Part shown: positions 1 to 6,258 of the stretch, piece after piece | How positions within the stretch are numbered: the first letter of the stretch is position 1 | Layout of the letters: each line of letters opens with the position of its first letter | Assembly (NCBI GenBank): GCA_022712785.1 | Contig: JAFLJX010000099.1 | Span: forward strand, 1-7,443 | DNA: 7,443 nucleotides | Source: Mycoplasmatota bacterium | Lineage (GTDB): Bacteria > Bacillota_I > Bacilli_A > Izemoplasmatales > Izemoplasmataceae | Direction of reading: 5' to 3' | Program-made: the position numbers and the translations under genes | The notes under the pieces: model-generated | Database searches by the model: none | What the model saw: only the letters and a program-made list of their open reading frames with translations | What the model was told of the DNA's origin: nothing

Positions 1-433
1 AGGTACTCTTGACGGTGCTAATGTTGAAATTGCTGAACTAGTTGGTAAAGAAAACATTGTGATCTTTGGGTTAACAAGTGATGAAGTTAATGAACTAAAT
101 AAATCTAATACTTATAATCCAACGGATTATTACGAGAACAATGAAGATTTAAAACAAGTAATTGATCAATTAACAAATGGATTCTTTGATAATGTAGATG
201 AATTCGAATTTGCTGAAATTAGAGAAAAATTATTACTAGTTGATAGTTACTATCTCCTAAAAGATTTTGATGGATATAGAAAAGCACATGAAGAAGCTAA
301 TGAAATGTATAAAGACGAAGAAAAATGGCTTGAAGCAAGTATAATAAATATTGCTAAGAGTGGATATTTTTCAAGTGATAGAACCATTTCACAATATGCT
401 AATGAGATATGGGGCATTAAGAAAATTAAATAA
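1..433 (+). CDS. glgP: Glycogen/maltodextrin phosphorylase, C-terminal part (5' end outside window)
   Basis: The reading frame is open from the first base (first full codon at base 2) to TAA at 431-433, giving the last 143 residues. It opens with GTLDGANVEI, then a block ending IVIFG. This is the signature just downstream of the PLP-binding lysine in glycogen/starch/maltodextrin phosphorylases (GT35), so the lysine itself lies just outside the window. The enzyme releases glucose-1-phosphate from alpha-1,4-glucans using phosphate, in the cytoplasm. The tail (YYLLKDFDGY, then a WLEASIINIAKSGYFSSDRTI block) matches the usual C-terminal helices of the family, and about 140 residues after this motif is normal, so the end is intact. 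A strong terminator follows immediately, so this is the last gene of its unit. Whether it prefers glycogen or maltodextrin cannot be told from this part; glgP is the family symbol. Confidence 0.95.
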   Translation, partial: GTLDGANVEIAELVGKENIVIFGLTSDEVNELNKSNTYNPTDYYENNEDLKQVIDQLTNGFFDNVDEFEFAEIREKLLLVDSYYLLKDFDGYRKAHEEANEMYKDEEKWLEASIINIAKSGYFSSDRTISQYANEIWGIKKIK

Positions 434-466
434 AATAAATGGCTTTAGTTAGCCATTTATTTTTTT
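433..466 (+). terminator. Intrinsic terminator of the phosphorylase gene
   Basis: A perfect 12-bp stem (433-444 with 451-462) encloses a 6-nt loop and is followed by T's to 466. The stem starts on the last base of the stop codon. Confidence 0.9.
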
Positions 467-479
467 ATTTATATAATAC

Positions 480-508
480 TTCTCAATTGATAAATGTTAT
501 TGTATAAT
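480..508 (+). promoter_or_regulatory. Candidate sigma-A promoter for the DUF4259 gene
   Basis: A consensus -10 TATAAT lies at 503-508 with a weak -35 TTCTCA at 480-485, spacer 17. A second TATAAT at 514-519 has no good -35; TTGATA at 487-492 is 21 bases upstream of it, too far. The start point is therefore uncertain. Confidence 0.5.
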
Positions 509-547
509 ATGCCTATAATTACTATGCGGTATAAAGGAGGAAACCAT

Positions 548-958
548 ATGAGTTACTGGGGATTAGGCATTTTTGAGAATGATGATGCTCAAGATTTAAT
601 AGATGAGTTTGAAGAACAAAACTCTTTCTCTGTTTTAGTATCTGCTATCGAATTAGTAATAACTGATGACTTAGTTGAAGTTGAAGTGGTTAATCAAGCA
701 GTCGCTGCTATTGAAATCGTCGCAGCTATATATGAAAGTAAATCAGACAGTTTTCCTGAACTTGAAAGTATGACATATAGTGAGTTAGTTTTTAACTTTA
801 ATAATAACGTAACTAAAACTGTTTTATCTTTATGTGAAGATGCAATGGCTATTATTACAAGAATGGAAGATAATATGCAAGTAGAGATATTAGACAATCA
901 GGGATTACTTGAAGACTGGTTAGATAATATTGATGATTTATCGGAGAGATTATTTTAA
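548..958 (+). CDS. DUF4259 domain protein, function unknown
   Basis: This encodes 136 residues. The N-terminus MSYWGLGIFENDDAQD carries the W-G-x-G-x-F-(E/D)-N-D-D-A-x-D signature of DUF4259 proteins, which are small, acidic, cytosolic and of unknown function. The rest is predicted helical, rich in Asp/Glu and low in Lys/Arg; there is no signal peptide or membrane segment. The ATG at 548 is chosen because AAGGAGG (534-540) sits 7 bases upstream. An ATG 54 bases upstream in the same frame would add 18 residues that run across this ribosome binding site and are not family-like. It is a monocistronic unit between its own promoter and terminator, so its neighbours give no functional clue. Family assignment rests on the N-terminal motif; no function is claimed. 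Confidence 0.82.
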   Translation: MSYWGLGIFENDDAQDLIDEFEEQNSFSVLVSAIELVITDDLVEVEVVNQAVAAIEIVAAIYESKSDSFPELESMTYSELVFNFNNNVTKTVLSLCEDAMAIITRMEDNMQVEILDNQGLLEDWLDNIDDLSERLF

Positions 959-960
959 TT

Positions 961-983
961 AAAAGTACAGAAATGTACTTTTT
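961..983 (+). terminator. Intrinsic terminator after the DUF4259 gene
   Basis: A 9-bp stem (961-969 with 974-982) is closed by a GAAA tetraloop (970-973) and ends in a T5 run at 979-983. It begins two bases after the stop codon. Confidence 0.82.
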
Positions 984-993
984 CTTATAAGAG

Positions 994-1022
994 TTGACAA
1001 CATCTTTATTTTAAACTATACT
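994..1022 (+). promoter_or_regulatory. Sigma-A promoter of the ribU riboswitch transcript
   Basis: A perfect -35 TTGACA (994-999), a 17-base spacer and -10 TATACT (1017-1022) are seen. Transcription would start near 1029, just before the FMN aptamer. Confidence 0.88.
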
Positions 1023-1033
1023 ATGATTGAATT

Positions 1034-1145
1034 AATCTTCAGGGCAGGGTGTGATTCCCGACCGGTGGTATAGTCCACGAGCGTGATAAGACGCATGAAC
1101 AGGTGTAACTCCTGTACCGATAGTATAGTCTAGATGAAAGAAGAT
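1034..1145 (+). promoter_or_regulatory. FMN riboswitch (RFN element)
   Basis: The conserved RFN core is plain: AGGGCAGGGTG at 1041-1051, GATTCCCGACCGGTGG starting at 1053, the GTCCACGAGCG block, then the CAGGTG...CTCCTG hairpin, ACCGATAG, and a closing arm GAAGAT. The P1 helix pairs ATCTTC (1035-1040) with GAAGAT (1140-1145). FMN binding by this class normally lowers expression of riboflavin synthesis or uptake genes. Here the next gene is a riboflavin transporter component, and an intrinsic terminator lies between, so control is most likely by premature termination when FMN is abundant. Confidence 0.96.
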
Positions 1146-1176
1146 ATTATTTTAATATATCCCTTTTTTAACGAGC

Positions 1177-1206
1177 CTAACGAAGATTTAATTCGTTAGT
1201 TTTTTT
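1177..1206 (+). terminator. Riboswitch-controlled terminator upstream of ribU
   Basis: The stem CTAACGAA (1177-1184) pairs with TTCGTTAG (1192-1199), loop of 7, followed by T7 (1200-1206). It lies between the FMN aptamer and the ribU ribosome binding site. Its 5' arm and loop contain GAAGATT (1182-1188), complementary to the 5' strand of aptamer helix P1, which suggests an alternative antiterminator pairing. Confidence 0.88.
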
Positions 1207-1226
1207 ATTTTAAAGGAGGAAATATC

Positions 1227-1811
1227 ATGAAGAATAATACTAATAAATTAGTAACTTTAGGAATTTTATCTGCACTGGGTACTGTATTGATGCTTATAGA
1301 AATTCCTTATCCTTTAGTTCCTTGGTTATTACTTGATGTAAGTGATGTTGTTGTCCTTGTTGTTTTTATGCTTTATGGATGGAAAGAAGCTGCAGTAGTT
1401 GGGATTTTAAAAGCTCTTATCCACATTATGGTAAAGTTCTCTGGTACACCTTATGCTATTGGAGAAATAACAGCAATGATTGCAAGCATGTCTTATGTTT
1501 TAGGAATGTACTTAACAACTAGCAAATTGAATCTAAATCGTTATTTCTCAGCAATAATTACAGTGTTACTTATTACAGTTACATTAACAACACTTAATTA
1601 TCTATTTATTACACCAATTTATTTTGGAGCTTGGTCATTTATTGAGTTTAAGGAATGGATTGCTCCAGAATACTTAGATGTAGCTGTTGGGAAAAACTAT
1701 TTATCATTTGTGTTAGCTGCTTATGTTCCATTTAACCTTATTAAAGGTGCAATAGTTATGTCAGTGTATTATGTAGTGCGAAAATCAATTTTATCAATTA
1801 AAACCACGTAA
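1227..1811 (+). CDS. ribU: Riboflavin ECF transporter S component RibU
   Basis: A 194-residue integral membrane protein with about six hydrophobic segments (roughly residues 8-26, 34-50, 52-69, 79-97, 107-129 and 158-185), the size and topology of ECF S components. It is the substrate-binding subunit that captures riboflavin outside the cell and works with the shared EcfA/EcfA'/EcfT energising module, which is not in this window. RibU-like features are LDVSD near residue 36, the GxxKALIH segment near 59-66, and PFNLIKG at 168-174. TM1 has small residues (LGILSALGT) of the kind that contact EcfT. The ATG at 1227 has AAAGGAGG (1212-1219) at good spacing. The FMN riboswitch upstream independently supports riboflavin as the substrate. 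The gene is monocistronic, with its own terminator. Confidence 0.95.
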   Translation: MKNNTNKLVTLGILSALGTVLMLIEIPYPLVPWLLLDVSDVVVLVVFMLYGWKEAAVVGILKALIHIMVKFSGTPYAIGEITAMIASMSYVLGMYLTTSKLNLNRYFSAIITVLLITVTLTTLNYLFITPIYFGAWSFIEFKEWIAPEYLDVAVGKNYLSFVLAAYVPFNLIKGAIVMSVYYVVRKSILSIKTT

Positions 1812-1820
1812 ATATATACT

Positions 1821-1845
1821 AAAACGCTCCTTATCGAGCGTTTTT
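1821..1845 (+). terminator. Intrinsic terminator after ribU
   Basis: The stem AAAACGCTC (1821-1829) pairs with GAGCGTTTT (1836-1844), with a 6-nt loop. The T5 run (1841-1845) is partly inside the stem. Confidence 0.88.
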
Positions 1846-1848
1846 CAT

Positions 1849-1877
1849 TTGTTTTAAACTTTTATATTTGTTATACT
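1849..1877 (+). promoter_or_regulatory. Sigma-A promoter of the purine nucleoside phosphorylase gene
   Basis: -35 TTGTTT (1849-1854), 17-base spacer and -10 TATACT (1872-1877), with the extended -10 TG at 1869-1870. It starts just after the ribU terminator, so the next gene is transcribed separately. Confidence 0.7.
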
Positions 1878-1895
1878 GTTACAGAGGTGAGTTCT

Positions 1896-2711
1896 ATGTA
1901 TAATAAAGCACTTGAAGCAAAGAAATATATTGAAAAACAGTTTAGAGGAAATCCCGAAACTGCTATAGTTTTGGGGAGTGGGTTAACTAGTATTATGGAT
2001 GAGTTAACTGATAAAGTTGAAATGCTTTATGAAGATATTCCTAACTTTATGGTGAGTACGGTAAAGGGTCATGTATCCAAATTAGTATTTGGTATACTAA
2101 ATGGAAAAGAAGTTCTACTAATGAGTGGCAGATTCCATCTTTATGAAGGATATACAATGAGAGAGATTACTTTTCCTATATATGTATTTAAACTTCTTGG
2201 TATAAAAAACCTAATACTAACAAATTCATGTGGTGGAATAAATATAGATAAAGTAAAACCAGGATCCTTAATGGTTGTAAATGATTTTATTAATCTAATG
2301 CCATCAAATCCTTTAGTTGGTGTAAATGATGAACGATTTGGAACAAGATTTCCTGATATGACTGAACCTTATAGTCTAGAACTAAGAAAAATAGCAAAAG
2401 AAAAAGCTAAGTTGCTAGAAATCCCTTATATAGAGGGGATATACGCAGGATTTATTGGGCCATATTATGAATCGAAAGCAGAAATACAAATGATTAAAGG
2501 TATGGGTAGTGACGCTGTAGGAATGTCAACAGTACCTGAAACAATCGTGAGTAACTACTTAGGGTTAAATACTCTCGCATTTGCGACTATAACAAACATG
2601 GCAACTGGAATTCAAAAAATGAAACATTCGCATGACAATGTTGTTAAAATGGCAAATATTGCTAGTAAAAATTTAGCACTTTGGATTAAGTTAATTGTAA
2701 CTGAGTTATAA
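1896..2711 (+). CDS. Purine nucleoside phosphorylase, trimeric (inosine/guanosine) type
   Basis: A 271-residue cytosolic enzyme splitting purine nucleosides with phosphate into base and ribose-1-phosphate (purine salvage). Motifs of the trimeric PNP/MTAP family appear in order: phosphate-loop GSGL (27-30), GRFHLYEGY (78-86, with phosphate/ribose contacts R79, H81, Y83), TNSCGG (109-114, usually TNAAGG), GPYYES (188-193, base-binding E192), VGMSTVPE (208-215, M210) and TN (N234), then H246 near the ribose site. By family knowledge E192 and N234 favour 6-oxopurines (inosine, guanosine). Length is normal. The ATG at 1896 is chosen because AGAGGTGAG (1883-1891) is its ribosome binding site; the in-frame GTG at 1887 lies inside that site. 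Own promoter and terminator. The symbol would be punA, pnp or deoD depending on nomenclature, so it is left blank. Confidence 0.93.
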   Translation: MYNKALEAKKYIEKQFRGNPETAIVLGSGLTSIMDELTDKVEMLYEDIPNFMVSTVKGHVSKLVFGILNGKEVLLMSGRFHLYEGYTMREITFPIYVFKLLGIKNLILTNSCGGINIDKVKPGSLMVVNDFINLMPSNPLVGVNDERFGTRFPDMTEPYSLELRKIAKEKAKLLEIPYIEGIYAGFIGPYYESKAEIQMIKGMGSDAVGMSTVPETIVSNYLGLNTLAFATITNMATGIQKMKHSHDNVVKMANIASKNLALWIKLIVTEL

Positions 2712-2716
2712 AGACT

Positions 2717-2746
2717 AATAACACTTGAGAAAAGTGTTATTTTTTT
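2717..2746 (+). terminator. Intrinsic terminator after the purine nucleoside phosphorylase gene
   Basis: A perfect 10-bp stem AATAACACTT (2717-2726) pairs with AAGTGTTATT (2732-2741), loop of 5, with a T7 run at 2740-2746. Confidence 0.9.
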
Positions 2747-2753
2747 ATTTCTC

Positions 2754-2783
2754 TTGACATATTGACGGGGTGTCAACTATAAT
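2754..2783 (+). promoter_or_regulatory. Sigma-A promoter of the exporter-TetR-heme protein operon
   Basis: Consensus -35 TTGACA (2754-2759) and consensus -10 TATAAT (2778-2783), spacer 18. It is a strong promoter whose spacer is almost filled by one palindrome, with a second palindrome over the likely start point, so it looks built for repression. Confidence 0.85.
2762..2776 (+). promoter_or_regulatory. Operator O1, palindromic, in the -35/-10 spacer
   Basis: TTGACGGGGTGTCAA: arms TTGAC and GTCAA are perfect inverted repeats around a 5-base centre. It fills the spacer between -35 and -10. It matches O2 in 13 of 15 bases and is the likely binding site of the TetR-family repressor encoded second in the operon (inference). 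Confidence 0.78.
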
Positions 2784-2784
2784 A

Positions 2785-2799
2785 TTGACAGGGTGTCAT
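2785..2799 (+). promoter_or_regulatory. Operator O2, palindromic, over the transcription start
   Basis: TTGACAGGGTGTCAT contains the perfect inverted repeat TGACA-GGG-TGTCA. It begins two bases after the -10 box, so it covers the expected start site. Its centre is 23 bp from that of O1. A repressor bound here would block RNA polymerase together with O1. Confidence 0.78.
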
Positions 2800-2834
2800 T
2801 TTGGATACTTATAAATACTAAAAGGAGAAGTACT

Positions 2835-4991
2835 ATGGATAAATATACATCATTTATTTTTAAATATAAAAAGCAATTAATTGTATTGTTTTTTATATTG
2901 AATATCGTTTCATTAATCGGGATAACAAGAATTAAATTAAATACAGATTTTTCAATGTTTGCACCTGACGAATCAGTATATCAGGATAAGCTTGATGAAT
3001 TGGAAGAAGTATTTGGTGAGTTAAATCAAATAATTGTATTAGTAGAACACAGTCAAGTGGATTCTGTTACTATGTCAGACTTGAGATTGATTCAAAGTAG
3101 CTTGGAATTAATGGACAATAATGTATATGTTCAAGGAGTTGCGCCTGAGACTATTAAAATGAATACTGAACTTGGTCCAGTTGATGTAGCTTTTGAAGAT
3201 ATATCTGGGAATGATTTAATTTCATATTACAATGCATTTGGTGAATTTTCTCCGTTGATTCAAAGTGATGAAGTTTACTATTCAAGTTTCACTGTTTTTA
3301 TTAATAGTGAATTTGGTAAAGATGATGTAGGTGAAATTGAAGATTTATTAGGAGAATTTAGTTATTCTTCATATGTATCTGGAGATGCATATAATCAGAA
3401 TAAAATAAGTGATTATATAATCAAAATATTATTAATGTTACCACCTTTAACTATTTTAACTATTCTTTTAGTTTTTAGATGGCAAATGGGTGCTTTCAAA
3501 CCAACATTTATGAGCATTTTACCTGCAGGGATAGGTTCTTTATGGACTTTCGGGTTGATAGGATGGATTGGAAATGAGATATCTATATTAACAGCAATTG
3601 TTCCTATATTTATCATAGTAATTGGGAGTGCTGATGGGCTTCATTTTATGTCCCACTTCCAAGATTCTAAAAAAGAAGGGAAAGATAATAAAACAAGTCT
3701 AAATGAAACTCTAAAACTTGTAGGTATTCCAATGATTGTTACTACATTAACCTCAATGGCTGGATTTATATCTCTATTATCTATGAATACGGACAGTATT
3801 TGGGATCTTGCTATTTTCTCTGCGGTAGGAATATTATTCGCAGGTATTGCAACATGGTATGTCTTACCTTTAGTACTTACCAATAATATTAATGTTTTAC
3901 CTAAACATGAGAATAAAAAAAGTTTAGATTTATCAGTGTATTTAAGAAAAATATGGGGTATACCTTCACTAGTTATTATCCTAATTATATTAGTAGGGGC
4001 ATTCTTTACTTTTTCTAATATTAATAATGAATTTAACATGTTGATGGTCTATAAGGATTCAACAATTGTTAGTACTAATGCTGAAAAAGTTCAAGAAGTA
4101 AATGGAGGTAGTATTCCAATTTATGTAACAGTTTATTTGGAAGACTCACCAATATCTATTGAAAGCTTAAATGTAATTAATTCATTAGTAGAAGAGTTAG
4201 AAGGATTGGATGAAGTAAGTAAAGTTGTTAATCCATATAAATTAATGGACATAGTTTACAACTTAAGCGGTACTGGAGAGATACCAAATGATACTGCACT
4301 TAATATGATATATACAAATATTGCAAGTGATCCTAATAGTACAATGCATAACTTAATTTCAGTTGAAGATTCAGTCGTAAGACTACTTGTGTTCTCAGAA
4401 GACTTAGATAATGATACATTATTACTTATTGAGGAGACGGCAGTTAATTTTAATGATTCTGCAAGTGTAACGGGAGTACAATATTTAATGATGGATTTAA
4501 ATGTGAATATTGGTGTTATGCAGTTGTATAGTATATTTTTAGCATTGGGCATTGTATTAGCAATGTTGATTATCACTTTAAAAAGTTTCAAAATTGCAGT
4601 ATACAGTTTACTTCCAATTGTAATAACAGTTATAGCACTATATGGTTTTTTAGGGGCTACAGGAATTCCACTGAATATCACTACAGTTATTATATTTAGT
4701 ATAACTATCGGAGTTGGAATAGACTACGCTGTACATTTTAGTAGTGTCTACAAGTACTACTTAAAAGAAACAAATAATAATAAACTAGCTATTGAAAAAG
4801 CATATGGAAATTCTTCAAGACCTATAATCACAAATTCACTAGGAATATCTTTAGGATTAAGTATTCTTATGTTATCCCCATTAACAATTCACTTTAATAT
4901 TTCAATATTAATGTGGGTTAGTATGATTGTAAGTGTAGTAATCACTTTGACTCTATTGCCTACAATTTTCGGATTAAGAAAGAAAGGATAA
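2835..4991 (+). CDS. RND superfamily exporter, MMPL/SSD type
   Basis: A 718-residue membrane protein with the two-fold RND layout: TM1 (about 13-31), a large extracytoplasmic domain (32-195), a bundle of TMs (about 196-348), TM7 (376-394), a second extracytoplasmic domain (395-563), and five closing TMs (565-708). The TM4 and TM10 motifs GSADGLHF (264-271, D267) and IGVGIDYAVHF (625-635, D630-Y631) are the charged/polar sites placed like the proton-relay residues of MmpL/RND proteins. Such 'predicted exporter' (COG1033-like) proteins move lipids or hydrophobic compounds by proton exchange; the substrate here is unknown. The ATG at 2835 is preceded by AAAGGAGAA (2821-2829); a GTG at 2793 in frame lies inside operator O2 and has no ribosome site. 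First gene of an operon with a TetR regulator 5 bases downstream, the usual arrangement for inducible efflux. Confidence 0.9.
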   Translation: MDKYTSFIFKYKKQLIVLFFILNIVSLIGITRIKLNTDFSMFAPDESVYQDKLDELEEVFGELNQIIVLVEHSQVDSVTMSDLRLIQSSLELMDNNVYVQGVAPETIKMNTELGPVDVAFEDISGNDLISYYNAFGEFSPLIQSDEVYYSSFTVFINSEFGKDDVGEIEDLLGEFSYSSYVSGDAYNQNKISDYIIKILLMLPPLTILTILLVFRWQMGAFKPTFMSILPAGIGSLWTFGLIGWIGNEISILTAIVPIFIIVIGSADGLHFMSHFQDSKKEGKDNKTSLNETLKLVGIPMIVTTLTSMAGFISLLSMNTDSIWDLAIFSAVGILFAGIATWYVLPLVLTNNINVLPKHENKKSLDLSVYLRKIWGIPSLVIILIILVGAFFTFSNINNEFNMLMVYKDSTIVSTNAEKVQEVNGGSIPIYVTVYLEDSPISIESLNVINSLVEELEGLDEVSKVVNPYKLMDIVYNLSGTGEIPNDTALNMIYTNIASDPNSTMHNLISVEDSVVRLLVFSEDLDNDTLLLIEETAVNFNDSASVTGVQYLMMDLNVNIGVMQLYSIFLALGIVLAMLIITLKSFKIAVYSLLPIVITVIALYGFLGATGIPLNITTVIIFSITIGVGIDYAVHFSSVYKYYLKETNNNKLAIEKAYGNSSRPIITNSLGISLGLSILMLSPLTIHFNISILMWVSMIVSVVITLTLLPTIFGLRKKG

Positions 4992-4996
4992 TTATT

Positions 4997-5623
4997 ATGC
5001 CAAAAAAAATGTTTTATAACATACCTTTAGAGAAACAAGATATGTTTATTAATGCAGCAATTGATGAGTTTACTTCAAAATCATTTGAAAATACAAGTGT
5101 GAATTCAATCATAAAGAAAGCAAACATATCTCGAGGATCTTTTTATAATTACTTTGAAGATATTGAAGAGTTATTCAACTTCATCTTTGATAAGGTTAGA
5201 AAAGAACGATTTATCTTTGCAAATGAAATAATTAAAAAATGTAATAGAGACTACTTTATTTTTATTAAAAAATTGTTTGCATATGATTTTGATTCTTATA
5301 AAAGTAAAGGCAGATATTCGTTATTTAGAAACTTTATTCACTACATTGTAGTAAATAAAAAAGGATCAATTAGAGATATAATTATTAGTCCTCTAAATTC
5401 AGATTTCATGGACAGTAAAGAAAACTTACCATCAGTATTTGATTTCAAAAAGTATGGAATGGGTTTAGAAGAATCGTTAGATTTGATTGAAATGACGATG
5501 ATTATAGCTGTAAATACATTTTTAAAATCTGAATCAGATGGATTATCAAAAGAAGAAGTACTAAGAGTGTTTAATCAAAGAATGAATATAATTGAATTTG
5601 GAACAAGAAAGAGGGATGAGTAA
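4997..5623 (+). CDS. TetR/AcrR-family transcriptional repressor
   Basis: A 208-residue soluble regulator. The N-terminal TetR_N domain is clear: a first helix with AAIDEFTSKSFENTSV (20-35), the helix-turn-helix SIIKKANISRGSFYNYF (37-53), then EDIEELF (54-60). The C-terminal helical ligand-binding domain (about 70-208) is divergent, as is normal, so the inducer cannot be predicted. It follows the exporter gene by 5 bases, with its ribosome site AGAAAGGA (4981-4988) inside the end of that gene, so the two are co-transcribed and probably autoregulated. The two TTGAC-N5-GTCAw palindromes at the operon promoter fit the symmetric sites typical of TetR dimers, and no other regulator is encoded nearby. 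The likely role is repression of the operon until an exported compound or membrane stress signal binds (inference). Confidence 0.92.
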   Translation: MPKKMFYNIPLEKQDMFINAAIDEFTSKSFENTSVNSIIKKANISRGSFYNYFEDIEELFNFIFDKVRKERFIFANEIIKKCNRDYFIFIKKLFAYDFDSYKSKGRYSLFRNFIHYIVVNKKGSIRDIIISPLNSDFMDSKENLPSVFDFKKYGMGLEESLDLIEMTMIIAVNTFLKSESDGLSKEEVLRVFNQRMNIIEFGTRKRDE

Positions 5624-5624
5624 T

Positions 5625-6233
5625 ATGATTGTAATACCGTTTTTAATAGTTTTTGTATTATTGGCAATTTATAAAGGACAATGGGTTAGAAAGCATAATG
5701 TAAAACTTTACATTATAGCTGTTGTATTGGCTATAGTTACTTATTTTATGATAGATAAGGTAAAAATAGTAGAACCATTTATCCAAGGGTACTTAGGTTT
5801 AAGTTTGTTGTATATTGTAATGTTTACTGGTGCTTTGAAAGATAAATCAAAATTAAAAATTAAATTTGTTTCAGTCAGACGTGAGTATTCAATTTTAGGA
5901 TTTATATTTATCTCTACACATGGAATAAGATACTATCTAGAATACTTTGGAAATTCGCCAGCAATTGAAAGATTGCTAGGAGTAGTAGCATTCTTAATAA
6001 TGGTTCCATTATTTGTGACATCATTTATGAAAATAAGAAAGAAAATGAGTCGTAAGTCTTGGGTTAATCTTCAAAGATTAGCTTATGTTGTTTATGTGCT
6101 AATATTTATCCATATATTATTAATGGCATCTATGCCAAACTTACTTGTATATATTGTTTTGTTTGTACCATACTTCATATTAAAGGTAACAAAGGAAGTT
6201 AAAAAATATAAGAGTAATATACAAGATAAATAA
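5625..6233 (+). CDS. Ferric reductase-like / MsrQ-like membrane heme protein
   Basis: A 202-residue protein with about six or seven hydrophobic segments (roughly 2-16, 27-43, 54-70, 88-105, 116-134, 150-168, 171-187) and a basic C-tail. Two blocks resemble the ferric-reductase transmembrane domain family (YedZ/MsrQ): RREYSILGFIFISTHGIRYYLE (85-106, H99) and SWVNLQRLAYVVYVLIFIHIL (145-165, H163). In MsrQ relatives the second block reads LHRL, giving a third heme histidine; here it is Q150. H99 and H163 remain as candidate heme-b ligands. There is no NAD(P)H/FAD domain, so an electron partner would be separate. The start at 5625 is preferred: GAGGG (5611-5615) is 9 bases upstream, whereas it abuts the in-frame ATG at 5616. 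It begins one base after the TetR stop, so it is probably translationally coupled. The role beside an efflux pump is unknown. Confidence 0.68.
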   Translation: MIVIPFLIVFVLLAIYKGQWVRKHNVKLYIIAVVLAIVTYFMIDKVKIVEPFIQGYLGLSLLYIVMFTGALKDKSKLKIKFVSVRREYSILGFIFISTHGIRYYLEYFGNSPAIERLLGVVAFLIMVPLFVTSFMKIRKKMSRKSWVNLQRLAYVVYVLIFIHILLMASMPNLLVYIVLFVPYFILKVTKEVKKYKSNIQDK

Positions 6234-6258
6234 TATCTATATATTACCAGCGTATTAA

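Noticed and set aside
487..519. Promoter formed by TTGATA (487-492) with TATAAT at 503 or 514
   Set aside because: Spacers of 10 and 21 bases are outside the working range.
494..547. Upstream ATG extending the DUF4259 protein by 18 residues
   Set aside because: The extension crosses the strong AAGGAGG site and the family N-terminus starts at the ATG at 548.
694..897. Antisense open frame inside the DUF4259 gene
   Set aside because: It lies wholly opposite a family-recognised gene, has no ribosome site and is low-complexity hydrophobic, a by-product of AT-rich coding.
1887..1895. GTG start three codons upstream for the purine nucleoside phosphorylase
   Set aside because: The GTG is part of the AGAGGTGAG ribosome site that serves the ATG at 1896.
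2793..2834. GTG start extending the exporter by 14 residues
   Set aside because: It falls inside operator O2 and near the transcription start, with no ribosome site; the ATG at 2835 has AAAGGAGAA.
3413..4681. Three antisense open frames (3413-3616, 3641-4039, 4256-4681) opposite the exporter gene
   Set aside because: They mirror membrane-segment codons of a well-supported 718-residue RND protein, with no family motifs and no start signals.
5592..5624. Earlier starts (TTG 5592, ATG 5616) for the heme protein
   Set aside because: The GAGGG ribosome site abuts 5616 and lies after 5592; only 5625 has workable spacing.
6231..6246. TAATAT-CTAT-ATATTA hairpin as terminator of the efflux operon
   Set aside because: It is only six A/T pairs with no T-run, too weak to call.
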